Origin: Patiriisocius marinistellae
Lineage (GTDB): Bacteria > Bacteroidota > Bacteroidia > Flavobacteriales > Flavobacteriaceae
Assembly (NCBI RefSeq): GCF_009014635.1
Contig: NZ_BKCF01000001.1
Coordinates: forward strand, 310,001 to 374,000
Length of the DNA: 64,000 nt
Direction: 5' to 3'
Shown: piece by piece, positions 17,645 through 26,922 of the stretch
Numbering within the stretch: the stretch's first letter is position 1
How the letters are laid out: every line of letters begins with the position of its first letter
Made by a program: the position numbers and the translations under genes
Notes under the pieces: model-generated
Database searches by the model: none
What the model was told of the DNA's origin: nothing
What the model saw: only the letters and a program-made list of their open reading frames with translations

Positions 17645-18563
17645 AATAATTCGTATTGGCACTCGCGATAGCGAATTAGCGCTATGGCAAGCAAACACCG
17701 TTAAATCTCAATTAGAAAACCTAGGTTACAAAACCGAACTTGTTGCAGTTAAATCAACAGGAGATTTAATATTAGACAAACCACTATACGAGTTGGGAAT
17801 TACAGGAATTTTCACAAAAACACTAGACATTGCTATGTTAAATGGAACGGTGGATATTGCTGTCCATAGCATGAAAGATGTTCCCACGGCATTACCTAAA
17901 GGCATTGTTCAAACCGCTGTTTTACCTAGAGCCACTTCTGAGGATATACTTGTTAAAAAAGAAAAAATTGATTACTCACAACCATGCATAGTTGCAACAG
18001 GAAGTTTACGAAGAAAAGCGCAATGGCTACATCGTTACCCACATCATTCTGTCGTAGACTTACGAGGCAATGTGAATACAAGATTACAAAAACTAACAGA
18101 TAACAATTGGGAAGGTGCCGTTTTTGCAAAAGCGGGCTTAAAACGCATTAATGTATTGCCAGAAAACCATGAAACACTGGACTGGATGATTCCTGCACCA
18201 GCACAAGGTGCAATGGTAATCGTTGCATTAGAAAACGATGCTTTTAATAAAGAAGCAACCTCAAAACTTAATGATAGCACTTCGGAAATTTGCACAACCA
18301 TTGAAAGATTGTTTTTAAAAACACTTGAAGGTGGCTGTACAGCGCCCATAGGAGCATTGGCCGAAATTATAGATGATAGTATACAATTTAAAGGTTGTTT
18401 ATTCTCCCTTGATGGCACTCAAAAATTAGAGATTGCCCGTTCAATAAAAGTGGACAATTATTTAAATACAACTCAAGAAAACCTAGGAATTTCAGTAGCA
18501 AAAGAGCTTTTAGAAAATGGCGGGAAAGAATTGATGTTAAAAATAAAGAATGCTTTGAAATAA
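17637..18563 (+). CDS. hemC: Hydroxymethylbilane synthase
   Basis: Started at MDKIIRIGTRDS the enzyme is 308 aa and overlaps hemA by 8 nt; an ATG three codons earlier is also possible. It polymerises four porphobilinogens into hydroxymethylbilane. The dipyrromethane cofactor is attached to Cys234 in LEGGCTAPIGA. Other family motifs are VHSMKDVPT, ATGSLRRKAQ and DLRGNVNTRL. Tight overlap implies translational coupling with hemA. It contains one CTTCGGAAAT copy (18280-18289), translated as part of STSEI. Confidence 0.95.
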   Translation: MDKIIRIGTRDSELALWQANTVKSQLENLGYKTELVAVKSTGDLILDKPLYELGITGIFTKTLDIAMLNGTVDIAVHSMKDVPTALPKGIVQTAVLPRATSEDILVKKEKIDYSQPCIVATGSLRRKAQWLHRYPHHSVVDLRGNVNTRLQKLTDNNWEGAVFAKAGLKRINVLPENHETLDWMIPAPAQGAMVIVALENDAFNKEATSKLNDSTSEICTTIERLFLKTLEGGCTAPIGALAEIIDDSIQFKGCLFSLDGTQKLEIARSIKVDNYLNTTQENLGISVAKELLENGGKELMLKIKNALK

Positions 18564-18564
18564 A

Positions 18565-19233
18565 ATGAAATCAATTTTATCCACAAAAAAACTAAAACTC
18601 AATCAAAGAGATTTACTCTTAGGTGCCGGCTTTAGTATTGTGGATTATAACGCTATTAATATTGAGACTTTAGATTTTGATACACCTAGCATTATTGAAA
18701 ATGCTATTTTCACGAGTCAAAATGGAGTAAAATCGTTTTTTGAAAACTGTTCAATCAAAAACAAAAAAACTAAAATTAAAAATGTGTTTTGTATAGGCGA
18801 AAAGACAAAGTCACTTTTACAAAAAAACGGTTTTAATGTAACTAAAGTAGGCGAATATGGAGCTGATTTGGGTAAATTTATAGTTGAAAACCACGAAAAC
18901 GAATCATTTTATTATTTCTGTGGAGCGCAACGAAGAGATGAATTACCAAATATTCTAAAAAATTATGGAATTGAAATTTCCGAAGTAAAAACATATAAAA
19001 CAGTCCTGTTCCCGAAAAAATTTGAGCAAAATTGGGACGGTATATTATTTTTTAGTCCAAGCGGTGTTCAAAGTTATATTGCAGAAAACATCATCATTTT
19101 TAAAGAAACAAGCGCAATTTGCATAGGTAATACAACGGCGACCGAAGCAGCTAAACATTTTAAAAATGTTGTTATTGCAAATAATACATCTGTTGAAAGT
19201 GTGATTGCAAAAGCAGTTAAAACTTTATTATAA
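18565..19233 (+). CDS. hemD: Uroporphyrinogen-III synthase
   Basis: The 222-aa protein starts 1 nt after the hemC stop. It cyclises hydroxymethylbilane with inversion of ring D. HemD proteins are poorly conserved. Here the family is supported by IFTSQNGVKSFF, FYYFCGAQRRDELPN, ILFFSPSGVQSYI and AICIGNTTATEA, plus position. Length is normal. It contains one reverse-orientation CTTCGGAAAT copy (18976-18985). An inverted-repeat cassette separates it from hemE. Confidence 0.9.
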   Translation: MKSILSTKKLKLNQRDLLLGAGFSIVDYNAINIETLDFDTPSIIENAIFTSQNGVKSFFENCSIKNKKTKIKNVFCIGEKTKSLLQKNGFNVTKVGEYGADLGKFIVENHENESFYYFCGAQRRDELPNILKNYGIEISEVKTYKTVLFPKKFEQNWDGILFFSPSGVQSYIAENIIIFKETSAICIGNTTATEAAKHFKNVVIANNTSVESVIAKAVKTLL

Positions 19234-19242
19234 ACAGGTCTC

Positions 19243-19305
19243 CTCGAGTGCAGTCGAGAGGTTATTTAACTAAAGTGAATAAATACAATTCTCGACTGCG
19301 CTCGA
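19243..19305. repeat. Second inverted pair of CTCGACTGCGCTCGA-type repeats
   Basis: CTCGAGTGCAGTCGAG (19243-19258) faces CTCGACTGCGCTCGA (19291-19305), complementary but for one base and separated by about 32 AT-rich bases. It fills the hemD-hemE spacer of an otherwise tightly packed operon and would form a stable stem in the mRNA. Confidence 0.8.
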
Positions 19306-19329
19306 ATAAATTAACAGTAATTAAAACGA

Positions 19330-20367
19330 ATGAATACAATAAAAAACGACCTATTTCTTAGAGCTTTAAAAGGAGAAACAGTAGACCGTCCACCCGTGTG
19401 GATGATGAGGCAAGCGGGGCGTTACCTTCCCGAATTTATGGAGATTAAAGCTAAATATGATTTCTTTACACGTTGTCAAACGCCAGAGTTAGCTAGCGAA
19501 ATTACTGTACAACCCATTCGTCGTTATGGCATGGATGCGGCGATTTTATTTTGTGATATTCTTGTAATTCCACAAGCGATGAATATTCATGTAGAAATGA
19601 AACCAGGAATAGGACCTTGGTTACCTAACCCTATTCGGTCACAAAAAGATTTAGACAGCGTGATTGTTCCAGATATTCATGATACACTAGGTTATGTGAT
19701 GGACGCAATTAAAATGACAAAAGAAAAACTGAATGATGACATTCCATTAATTGGGTTTGCTGGAAGTCCGTGGACTATTTTATGCTATTGCGTGCAAGGG
19801 CAAGGTTCAAAAAACTTTGACAAAGCAAAGGAGTTTTGCTTTACACAACCCGTTGCTGCACATACTTTACTTCAAAGAATTACAGATACTACCATCGCTT
19901 ATTTAAAAGAAAAAGTAAAAGCTGGAGTAAATGCCTTACAAGTTTTTGATAGTTGGGGAGGTATGTTATCTCCTGTGGATTATCAAGAATTTTCATGGCA
20001 ATATATTCAGCAAATTATTGATGCTTTAAAAGATGAAGCTCCTGTGATTGCTTTTGGTAAAGGATGTTGGTTTGCACTAGATGAAATGTCAAAAAGTGGT
20101 GCTGCTGCTTTAGGTGTTGACTGGACATGCTCACCTCAAGATGCTCGTAAGTTGACCGGCGGAAATATTACATTACAAGGTAATTTTGACCCAACAAGGC
20201 TTTTTAGTCCTCCAGCCAAAATAAAAGAAATGGTACACCAAATGATTAATGAATTTGGGAAAGATAAATACATTGTAAATTTGGGTCATGGTATTTTACC
20301 AAATATTCCTATTGAAAATGCAGGTGCTTTTATTGAAGCAGTAAAAGAATATAAAGTAGAATCTTGA
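19330..20367 (+). CDS. hemE: Uroporphyrinogen decarboxylase
   Basis: The 345-aa enzyme decarboxylates the four acetate chains of uroporphyrinogen III to coproporphyrinogen III. The N-terminal signature [17 protein letters not shown] is intact, as are [26 protein letters not shown] and the C-terminal [12 protein letters not shown]. Length is normal. Its stop overlaps the next gene's TTG start, so the operon continues into genes of unknown function. Confidence 0.96.
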   Translation: MNTIKNDLFLRALKGETVDRPPVWMMRQAGRYLPEFMEIKAKYDFFTRCQTPELASEITVQPIRRYGMDAAILFCDILVIPQAMNIHVEMKPGIGPWLPNPIRSQKDLDSVIVPDIHDTLGYVMDAIKMTKEKLNDDIPLIGFAGSPWTILCYCVQGQGSKNFDKAKEFCFTQPVAAHTLLQRITDTTIAYLKEKVKAGVNALQVFDSWGGMLSPVDYQEFSWQYIQQIIDALKDEAPVIAFGKGCWFALDEMSKSGAAALGVDWTCSPQDARKLTGGNITLQGNFDPTRLFSPPAKIKEMVHQMINEFGKDKYIVNLGHGILPNIPIENAGAFIEAVKEYKVES

Positions 20368-20852
20368 ATATCTGGAAACGAGTTACACAATTAAGTATTG
20401 GACAACTTTTTAAGTTATCCCTCCTTTTTTTGTCACATCCATTTTTGATTTTGCCTACATTGAGAGCAACTAAAAAAACAATGCAATTATGTGATGAGCG
20501 TTTTGACAAATCACACCATAAAAGTAATCAAGCCAACGCTTTTAGACATGCTTTGTGGAATATTTTAATTTGCAAAAACGCCTTAAAAGTTACTAAAAAC
20601 AAGCAAAAAAGTGTTTTTTGGGCTCAAAAAGTGGGTGATCTTTATGAAAAGGTTACTCAAAATGAAAAAATGGATAAAGCCATGGATTTGCATAACAATT
20701 CCGTGGGAAGAATTCTGTTTTTAAATCTTTTAGAAAAAAATGAAGAAGAAATCCTTTCCTTTTTAGCCTTCAAAACTCAAAGTTCTCAAAAAGCGAATAC
20801 TATTGCAGACATGGCAAAATACCGAAATGAACTTGTGTACATTGAAGATTGA
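20364..20852 (+). CDS. Hypothetical protein in hem operon (DUF6973-like)
   Basis: The 162-aa protein starts at a TTG that overlaps the hemE stop by 4 nt, the usual coupling geometry. The N-terminus has one hydrophobic segment (about 10-30). The core has [16 protein letters not shown] and [10 protein letters not shown], conserved His and Asn motifs resembling the DUF6973 family (assignment by recollection, moderate). The H..W and DLHNN motifs could be metal- or substrate-binding. Conserved linkage to heme genes would point to an accessory role; that is inference. Confidence 0.65.
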   Translation: MNIWKRVTQLSIGQLFKLSLLFLSHPFLILPTLRATKKTMQLCDERFDKSHHKSNQANAFRHALWNILICKNALKVTKNKQKSVFWAQKVGDLYEKVTQNEKMDKAMDLHNNSVGRILFLNLLEKNEEEILSFLAFKTQSSQKANTIADMAKYRNELVYIED

Positions 20853-20863
20853 TTTAATATAAG

Positions 20864-21643
20864 ATGGTAAAAAATATTGCAAAAGGCATAAAAGCCTACT
20901 TAGGCACTTTCAAACTTATTAGTCAATTAGGGCTTTGGAAGTATTTTGGCGTACCTATTTTAATTTCGTTTATAACCGCACTACTTATTGGTTTTTCTGC
21001 TTGGGGTTTAAGTGATAATATAGGCGGGTTTATTGCAAAAATTTGGTTTTGGGATTGGGGGAAAGAAACTTTTACAACCATTAGTGAATTTCTTGGTGGA
21101 GCTATTGTTATTGCTATTGGCTTAATATTATACAAACATATTATCATGGCTTTTAGCGCTCCATTTATGAGTCCCGTTTCAGAAAAAATTGAGCATCACC
21201 TCTTAGGACAAAAACATACACATAGAGAAACAACAAACACGGCTCAATTAATTAGAGGAATTCGTATAAATGTGCGAAATCTTGTACTTGAATTAATATT
21301 AACAGTGCCATTATTACTGCTTAGCTTTATACCAATATTAAATCTAGTTACAACTGTTTTAGTTTTCATAATTCAAGCATATTATGCTGGATTTGGGAAT
21401 ATGGACTATACCCTTGAACGCCATTTTAAATATAGAGAAAGCATCAATTTTGTAAAGTCAAATCGAGGTGTAGCTATTGGAAACGGAATTATATTTATGG
21501 CAATGTTATTTATCCCAGTCATAGGTATATTAATAGTATTACCGCTCTCAGTAACTGCATCTACAACAGAGACTGTAAGATTGATTCATGAATCTGGAAA
21601 GCTAGAAAGTAAAAATTTAACTTCGGAAATATTAAGCCATTGA
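20864..21643 (+). CDS. EI24 domain-containing membrane protein
   Basis: The 259-aa membrane protein has about four hydrophobic stretches and the EI24/CysZ pattern. Features are ISQLGLWKYFGVPILISFI near the start, a central APFMSPVSEKIE loop, the LLLSFIPILNLVTTVL helix pair and a long cytoplasmic MDYTLERHFKYRESINFV segment. CysZ members import sulfate, but other EI24 proteins are uncharacterised and no cys genes are nearby. Its place between hemE and hemF may mean a role in precursor or cofactor transport, as speculation. The 3' end contains CTTCGGAAAT (21621-21630). Confidence 0.8.
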   Translation: MVKNIAKGIKAYLGTFKLISQLGLWKYFGVPILISFITALLIGFSAWGLSDNIGGFIAKIWFWDWGKETFTTISEFLGGAIVIAIGLILYKHIIMAFSAPFMSPVSEKIEHHLLGQKHTHRETTNTAQLIRGIRINVRNLVLELILTVPLLLLSFIPILNLVTTVLVFIIQAYYAGFGNMDYTLERHFKYRESINFVKSNRGVAIGNGIIFMAMLFIPVIGILIVLPLSVTASTTETVRLIHESGKLESKNLTSEILSH

Positions 21644-21647
21644 TGCG

Positions 21648-22280
21648 ATGAATATCATTGAAAAATATGACAAGCAATTTCTATACGCTGGGGTTTTAAT
21701 AAACCTCATAATTGCTGTACGTTTTTTTCAATTATGGTATTCACCTCAAGAAGATCAAGTGTCACAAATTATAACCATGGCTACACTTGTGGGCTTTGAA
21801 TTTATCATGGTACATAGTGGTGTTTTTATGGCCGTTTTCCCAAAAAAAATTTCATTATTTATATTCTTTCCTATATACGGTCTATTTGCTTGGGCTTTTG
21901 CTTCAATGATTGATGACTGGCACATTGTTGTAATAACATATTTAGTTGCAGTTTTTAACCGAATGCGCTTTGCTTTTGCAGATGTTCCACAGAAAATTAA
22001 ATCAAGAAATATTCTAACTTCTGTAATTGCAGTTATGGTGTATTTTTTTTTAATGATGATAATTGCTTTTAATGCTGAAAAAATCCCACATTTAGGATTA
22101 TCCCCATCTTTCCTATCACAATCAAACTATTTTGAAAATATTGACACCGGAGGAATTTTATTAGACATTCCACAATCTGCCTTATGCTTTGGAGTTTTAT
22201 ATTATTGCATCCTTGCCATTATTGAATTTAAGCTCTTAAATTACGAGGGCAATAATGTCCTAGAAATTAAAAAATCATGA
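21648..22280 (+). CDS. Polytopic membrane protein, unknown
   Basis: The 210-aa protein has about five hydrophobic segments (near residues 10-28, 40-65, 68-85, 90-105 and 120-140) and a further C-terminal one. It starts 4 nt after the EI24 gene and ends overlapping the hemF ATG (ATGA), so it is clearly part of the hem operon. No family is recognised and no catalytic motif is visible. Confidence 0.65.
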   Translation: MNIIEKYDKQFLYAGVLINLIIAVRFFQLWYSPQEDQVSQIITMATLVGFEFIMVHSGVFMAVFPKKISLFIFFPIYGLFAWAFASMIDDWHIVVITYLVAVFNRMRFAFADVPQKIKSRNILTSVIAVMVYFFLMMIIAFNAEKIPHLGLSPSFLSQSNYFENIDTGGILLDIPQSALCFGVLYYCILAIIEFKLLNYEGNNVLEIKKS

Positions 22281-23182
22281 AAGAAAAATTTGTAAAATAT
22301 ATACGTTCACTTCAAAAAACAATAACTTCAAAAATTGAAGAAATTGATGGGAAGGCAACATTTCAAGAAGATATATGGATGCGACCAGAAGGTGGTGGTG
22401 GACGTACGCGTGTAATTGAAAACGGTGCCGTTTTTGAAAAAGGAGGCGTAAATATCAGTGAAGTTCACGGAAAACTACCAGAGACTATGCAGCAATATTT
22501 TGGTGTAAAAGACGCAGATTTTTTTGCTTGCGGACTAAGTTTAGTATTACACCCTAATAATCCCATGGTTCCTACAGTGCACGCAAATTGGCGCTATTTT
22601 GAAATGTATGATACAGATGGTAATATTGTTGACCAATGGTTTGGAGGTGGTCAAGATTTAACTCCGTATTATCTATTTGAAGAAGACGCTCGTCATTTTC
22701 ATCAAACATGTAAAACTGCTTGCGATAAACACAATGTTGATTTTTATCCCAAATACAAAAAACGTTGTGATGAGTACTTTTATAATAATCATCGTAATGA
22801 AGGAAGAGGAATAGGTGGGTTATTCTTTGATTATTGCAAAGCTACTGAAGAAATGGAGATGCAAGACTGGTATAATTTTGTAACCGAAGTAGGAAATAGC
22901 TTTCTTGATGCCTATGCACCAATTGCCGAAAAAAGGAAAAATTTATCCTTTACTAAAGAACAAAAAGACTGGCAAGAAATAAGACGCGGCCGTTATGTTG
23001 AGTTTAATCTCGTACATGATAAAGGAACCCTCTTTGGACTGAAAACAAATGGAAGAATTGAAAGCATTTTAATGAGTTTACCTCCTAAAGTACAATGGGT
23101 TTACAATCATGAACCAGACACTGACAGCCAAGAAGAAAACTTAATTAAAGTACTACAGAACCCTAAAGACTGGATACAGTAA
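22277..23182 (+). CDS. hemF: Oxygen-dependent coproporphyrinogen III oxidase
   Basis: The 301-aa enzyme oxidatively decarboxylates coproporphyrinogen III to protoporphyrinogen IX using O2. Signatures are VHANWRYFEMYD, WFGGGQDLTPYY, RGIGGLFFDY and RRGRYVEFNLVHDKGT. Because this form needs oxygen, the organism makes heme this way under aerobic conditions. The product feeds HemJ (8.1 kb) and HemH (14.0 kb). The gene ends the operon and converges on the helicase gene with a 37-nt gap. Confidence 0.96.
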   Translation: MKEKFVKYIRSLQKTITSKIEEIDGKATFQEDIWMRPEGGGGRTRVIENGAVFEKGGVNISEVHGKLPETMQQYFGVKDADFFACGLSLVLHPNNPMVPTVHANWRYFEMYDTDGNIVDQWFGGGQDLTPYYLFEEDARHFHQTCKTACDKHNVDFYPKYKKRCDEYFYNNHRNEGRGIGGLFFDYCKATEEMEMQDWYNFVTEVGNSFLDAYAPIAEKRKNLSFTKEQKDWQEIRRGRYVEFNLVHDKGTLFGLKTNGRIESILMSLPPKVQWVYNHEPDTDSQEENLIKVLQNPKDWIQ

Positions 23183-23219
23183 TACAGTTTATTTTTTTTA
23201 AATTATATAATTTATTAAA

Positions 23220-25871
23220 CTACCTCCACAGCATCGCTTTTTTAGATTTTATTTTATCTCCAGGTTGATAAGATTGAAAACGCGCTTTTAACAATGTTTT
23301 TCTTCCTTTTGTATTTCTTGTATAAAGTAAATTTGCTTTACTATACGTTTTTTTCCAATTGTTAAAAAACAAAGATGCCTTATCTTTATGTTCACTAAAG
23401 ACACCTGGAACCGTATAGTAATTCGAAAATCCTAGTTGCTTTCTAAACCAAATTGATTGTGAAATTAAATACCTTGGAGATACTACCGGATTAATTATTT
23501 CTTGAAGATAATCAATAAACTGAATGCTTTCTTTAGCAGTAGCTCCCATCAAATAACAAGAGATTACACCATTACTATGTTGATCAATTTGGACGCTAAT
23601 TTCAGAAGCCGGTGTTTCAATAATCTGTTCATCAATAAGAGTGTTTTTTAGAATTTCAGTAATTTTAATAAGCTGCTTATCTCGCCTACCATATTTTAAA
23701 TATAAATGTACAGCCTTAATCATTTTTGGAAAAAACAACATAAATATTGCAGCCAATATTGCGTATATAAAATATAATACTCCTCTTGAAAATAAGACAT
23801 TTATATTTTTCAATAATAATTCAGGAAGGGTAATTGTTACTACTGTAATTAACTCAATGATAGTGTATTTAAGTGCATCATTAAAATAAACTATTTTCTG
23901 TTTTTGATATGGTACTTCATCTTGAAAATCTAGCTTCAACTCTCTAACGAGTTGATACCCTCCCCCTATAGCTAAATCCCACCTTGTTTTTGTTTCATCA
24001 CGTTTTAGTGCAACAGACTCCATTCTATTATTTAGTGACTTAATATCGTCTAGATGGTTTAAAATATCCAATCGTTCTGCACCATTTTCTATATAAAAGT
24101 CTCCTGTAAGTGAAACACCACAAAAAGCTTCAAAGCGGCGTTTTAAAATCTTCAAATCAGCACCACCATCACTTACTGTTGGGTCTAAACAAACAAGATG
24201 CCAGATATTAGCAGATTTTTGAGGGTTTTGAGGATTTACTCTAATTGCGCGACCTCTCATTTGATTAGACATTACAAACGAGCCCACAAAAGATGCTAAT
24301 ATTAAAGTATTAATTGCAGGAGCATCCCATCCTTCTCCTAATAAGGATTTTGTTCCAATTAATACTTTGATGTTTCCATTTTCAAATAAAGAAGTAATAA
24401 CTGCAACAATTGTTTTTTTTCCTTGAATGGTGGGCGTTATTAAAACAAAGCCACCACCTACATATTTGTACTTAAAAAAATCTGGCTTTATTTTAGTTTT
24501 TAAAGTTGCAATGAGTGATTGATGTACTACAATCAATGACCCTGTAAGCACTCCTAAATATCTATCTTCTATAGTGAAAATATTGTCTTCTTCAATTTTT
24601 CGCCTAATGAATTGGAAAATAGGTAGTACACCTAATGTGTTAATTTCAGAAGTAGGTTTATCATTTTCAAAATTTAAAAACTCCTTTCGTATGTAATCTG
24701 AAAGAATTACCATTCGTAAATCATCTTTCAAACTATTAGATTCAATTTTTAAAATATCAACAATACTAGAAAGCTTCGTAGAACTTTGAGATAATGATTT
24801 GTATAATTTGCTTTCTCCTATAAGGTTGATTTTATTTTTTTGTAAGCCACCTATTTTTCTAAGCTGCTTTTCTATACTTAATAATATTTCCTCATCGTCA
24901 AGATAGCGTTCTCTATTATCAAATATAAGTGGTTGCAATAACGCTGTAACCCACTCATAACTAAATGAAGGGAATTCAATTTTTTTTGAATCAATTCCTA
25001 AAACATTTATTTTTTCTTCTGAAATTTGAACACCAACATCATTTAAAAAAATAAGTATGGCTGAGTAGAATGATGTATTTGAATATATAGCTTCTTCAAA
25101 TTTTTCTGTATCATTATAATAGGGGTGGCTTTTTATAAATGTAATAAAAGCCTGATTTTTAGAAAGGCTATTAATGAAATCCATTAATTGCCCACGATAC
25201 TTAAGTATGGCCTCTATTTCTTTTTGTTTAGGTTTTGAAAAATGAACAAAATCTTGATGGGGGCATAAGTTTTTCTCACGAACTAATTCTGGCACACCTA
25301 TTTCCATATCAATAGGGCCGCAAAGATCAAAATACTTTTTTATTTCTTTAGATTCACTATCGTAAGGAGGCGTTGCAGTTAATGAAATAACAGTACAATT
25401 GGGTAAATTCTTTATACAGTATAATGGCTTCCACCATTCATTTTTTAAATGATGTGCTTCATCTAGTAAAATAGTTTCAATACCAGCTTCTTGAAAAAAC
25501 AGTAATAATTTATCTTTATCATTATTACAATCAATTCTAAAAAAAGAATGTAATGATTGATATGTTGTAAAAGTTAGTATTGATGTGTTTTTTATATCAA
25601 AGGATGAAAGATCGCTTTTAGGGTGTTCTAAAAAACACTCTTCCATTCTTTCTTTCCATTGATTTCTAATTGTTAATGTAGGTGATAACACCAAAGCCTT
25701 TTTATTAACACGCCCTAGCATTTCTAACCCCAATACGGTTTTCCCTGAACCTGGAGGAGCAACTATATGTAAATGATCATCTTCAATATGTGAGACAAAA
25801 TCTTTTAAAAATCTTTCTTGATAATTTCGCCATGAGTACTTGAAATTAAAAGATTTTGATAGCGTGTTCAA
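23220..25871 (-). CDS. SF2 DEAH helicase with C-terminal membrane hairpin
   Basis: The 883-aa protein starts at TTG; no usable ATG is near. The SF2 motifs are complete: Walker A GSGKT (41-45), DEAH (137-140), TAT (165-167), GEGWD (512-516) and QMRGRAIR (537-544). An unusually long insertion of about 300 residues lies between the two RecA-like halves. Two hydrophobic helices follow at about 668-688 and 697-716, then about 165 residues with a basic end. The helices would tether the helicase to the inner membrane with both ends cytoplasmic. It interrupts hemF and hemB on the opposite strand and has no partner genes. It could be a DNA/RNA remodeller or a defence protein; function unknown. Confidence 0.75.
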   Translation of the reverse strand: MNTLSKSFNFKYSWRNYQERFLKDFVSHIEDDHLHIVAPPGSGKTVLGLEMLGRVNKKALVLSPTLTIRNQWKERMEECFLEHPKSDLSSFDIKNTSILTFTTYQSLHSFFRIDCNNDKDKLLLFFQEAGIETILLDEAHHLKNEWWKPLYCIKNLPNCTVISLTATPPYDSESKEIKKYFDLCGPIDMEIGVPELVREKNLCPHQDFVHFSKPKQKEIEAILKYRGQLMDFINSLSKNQAFITFIKSHPYYNDTEKFEEAIYSNTSFYSAILIFLNDVGVQISEEKINVLGIDSKKIEFPSFSYEWVTALLQPLIFDNRERYLDDEEILLSIEKQLRKIGGLQKNKINLIGESKLYKSLSQSSTKLSSIVDILKIESNSLKDDLRMVILSDYIRKEFLNFENDKPTSEINTLGVLPIFQFIRRKIEEDNIFTIEDRYLGVLTGSLIVVHQSLIATLKTKIKPDFFKYKYVGGGFVLITPTIQGKKTIVAVITSLFENGNIKVLIGTKSLLGEGWDAPAINTLILASFVGSFVMSNQMRGRAIRVNPQNPQKSANIWHLVCLDPTVSDGGADLKILKRRFEAFCGVSLTGDFYIENGAERLDILNHLDDIKSLNNRMESVALKRDETKTRWDLAIGGGYQLVRELKLDFQDEVPYQKQKIVYFNDALKYTIIELITVVTITLPELLLKNINVLFSRGVLYFIYAILAAIFMLFFPKMIKAVHLYLKYGRRDKQLIKITEILKNTLIDEQIIETPASEISVQIDQHSNGVISCYLMGATAKESIQFIDYLQEIINPVVSPRYLISQSIWFRKQLGFSNYYTVPGVFSEHKDKASLFFNNWKKTYSKANLLYTRNTKGRKTLLKARFQSYQPGDKIKSKKAMLWR

Positions 25872-25876
25872 GATAA

Positions 25877-25905
25877 TTGAGGCTCGATTAATATTGGTAA
25901 ATTTG
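25877..25905 (+). promoter_or_regulatory. hemB promoter (-33 TTG / -7 TAAATTTG)
   Basis: TTG (25877-25879), an 18-nt spacer and TAAATTTG (25898-25905) match the Bacteroidota consensus. The predicted leader to the hemB ATG at 25929 is about 17-20 nt. The -33 box nearly touches the divergent helicase start. Confidence 0.65.
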
Positions 25906-25928
25906 TTGAGCTAAAAATACTCATTTAT

Positions 25929-26918
25929 ATGTACCCATTAAGAAGAAACAGAAGATTAAGAACAACTGAGGCTATGAGAAGTCTTGTAAGAGAAACTATC
26001 ATTTCTCCAAACGATTTTATCGTGCCACTTTTTATAGTGGAAGGAAAAGGCGTTAAGGAAGAAATAGCTTCAATGCCCAATTATTATCGTTATAGTTTAG
26101 ACCTCTTAACTACCGAAATTAAAAAACTGTGGTCACTGGGTTTAAAAAGTGTTTTACTCTTTGTAAAAGTTCCTGAAAGCCTTAAAGATAATAAAGGAAC
26201 AGAAGCATTAAACACAGATGGGTTAATGCAACGTGCAATAAAAACTGTGAAAAATGCTTGTCCAGAGATGGTTGTCATGACAGATGTAGCGATGGATCCA
26301 TATTCAAGCTTTGGTCATGATGGAGTAGTTGCTAATGGAATGATAGTAAATGATGCTACTAATAATATTTTAAGCCAAATGGCTCTAAGCCACGCGCAAG
26401 CAGGAGCAGATATTGTTGCACCAAGCGACATGATGGATGGCCGTATTTTTCAAATGCGTACTTTACTTGAAGAAAACGCATTTTATAACACAGGTATTAT
26501 GAGTTATAGTGCAAAATATGCATCTGCATTTTATGGGCCTTTTAGAGATGCGCTTGATAGTGCTCCAGTTGATGCGCAAGATGTGCCAAAGGATAAAAAA
26601 ACGTACCAAATGGATTCTGCAAACCGGGAAGAAGCTATCAAAGAAACATTGATGGATATCGAAGAAGGAGCAGATATTGTCATGGTAAAACCTGGACTTT
26701 GTTATCTAGACATTGTTCGTGATATTCGTAATGTTGTGGACGTACCTGTTGCGGTATACCAAGTAAGCGGTGAATACGCTATGTTAAAAGCCGCAGCAGA
26801 AAAAGGGTGGTTAAATCATGATGAGGTAATGATGGAACAAATTTTGAGTATAAAACGTGCAGGAGCGACCATGATTGCAAGCTATTTTGCAAAAGATGTT
26901 GTCAAACTAATTTCTTAA
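25929..26918 (+). CDS. hemB: Porphobilinogen synthase (ALA dehydratase)
   Basis: The 329-aa enzyme condenses two 5-aminolevulinate molecules to porphobilinogen. The two active-site lysines are Lys196 (SYSAKYASAFYGPFRDA) and Lys254 (MVKPGLCYLD). The segment MTDVAMDPYSSFGHDG (117-132) lacks the three zinc-binding cysteines of zinc-type enzymes, so it should be a magnesium-type or metal-independent variant. It is transcribed from its own promoter rather than with the main hem operon, and the thioredoxin-like gene starts 5 nt after it. Confidence 0.96.
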   Translation: MYPLRRNRRLRTTEAMRSLVRETIISPNDFIVPLFIVEGKGVKEEIASMPNYYRYSLDLLTTEIKKLWSLGLKSVLLFVKVPESLKDNKGTEALNTDGLMQRAIKTVKNACPEMVVMTDVAMDPYSSFGHDGVVANGMIVNDATNNILSQMALSHAQAGADIVAPSDMMDGRIFQMRTLLEENAFYNTGIMSYSAKYASAFYGPFRDALDSAPVDAQDVPKDKKTYQMDSANREEAIKETLMDIEEGADIVMVKPGLCYLDIVRDIRNVVDVPVAVYQVSGEYAMLKAAAEKGWLNHDEVMMEQILSIKRAGATMIASYFAKDVVKLIS

Positions 26919-26922
26919 AAAT

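Noticed and set aside
23220-25871. Helicase as part of a multi-gene phage-defence island
   Set aside because: No nuclease, methyltransferase, toxin, integrase or other defence gene is adjacent; neighbours are heme genes.
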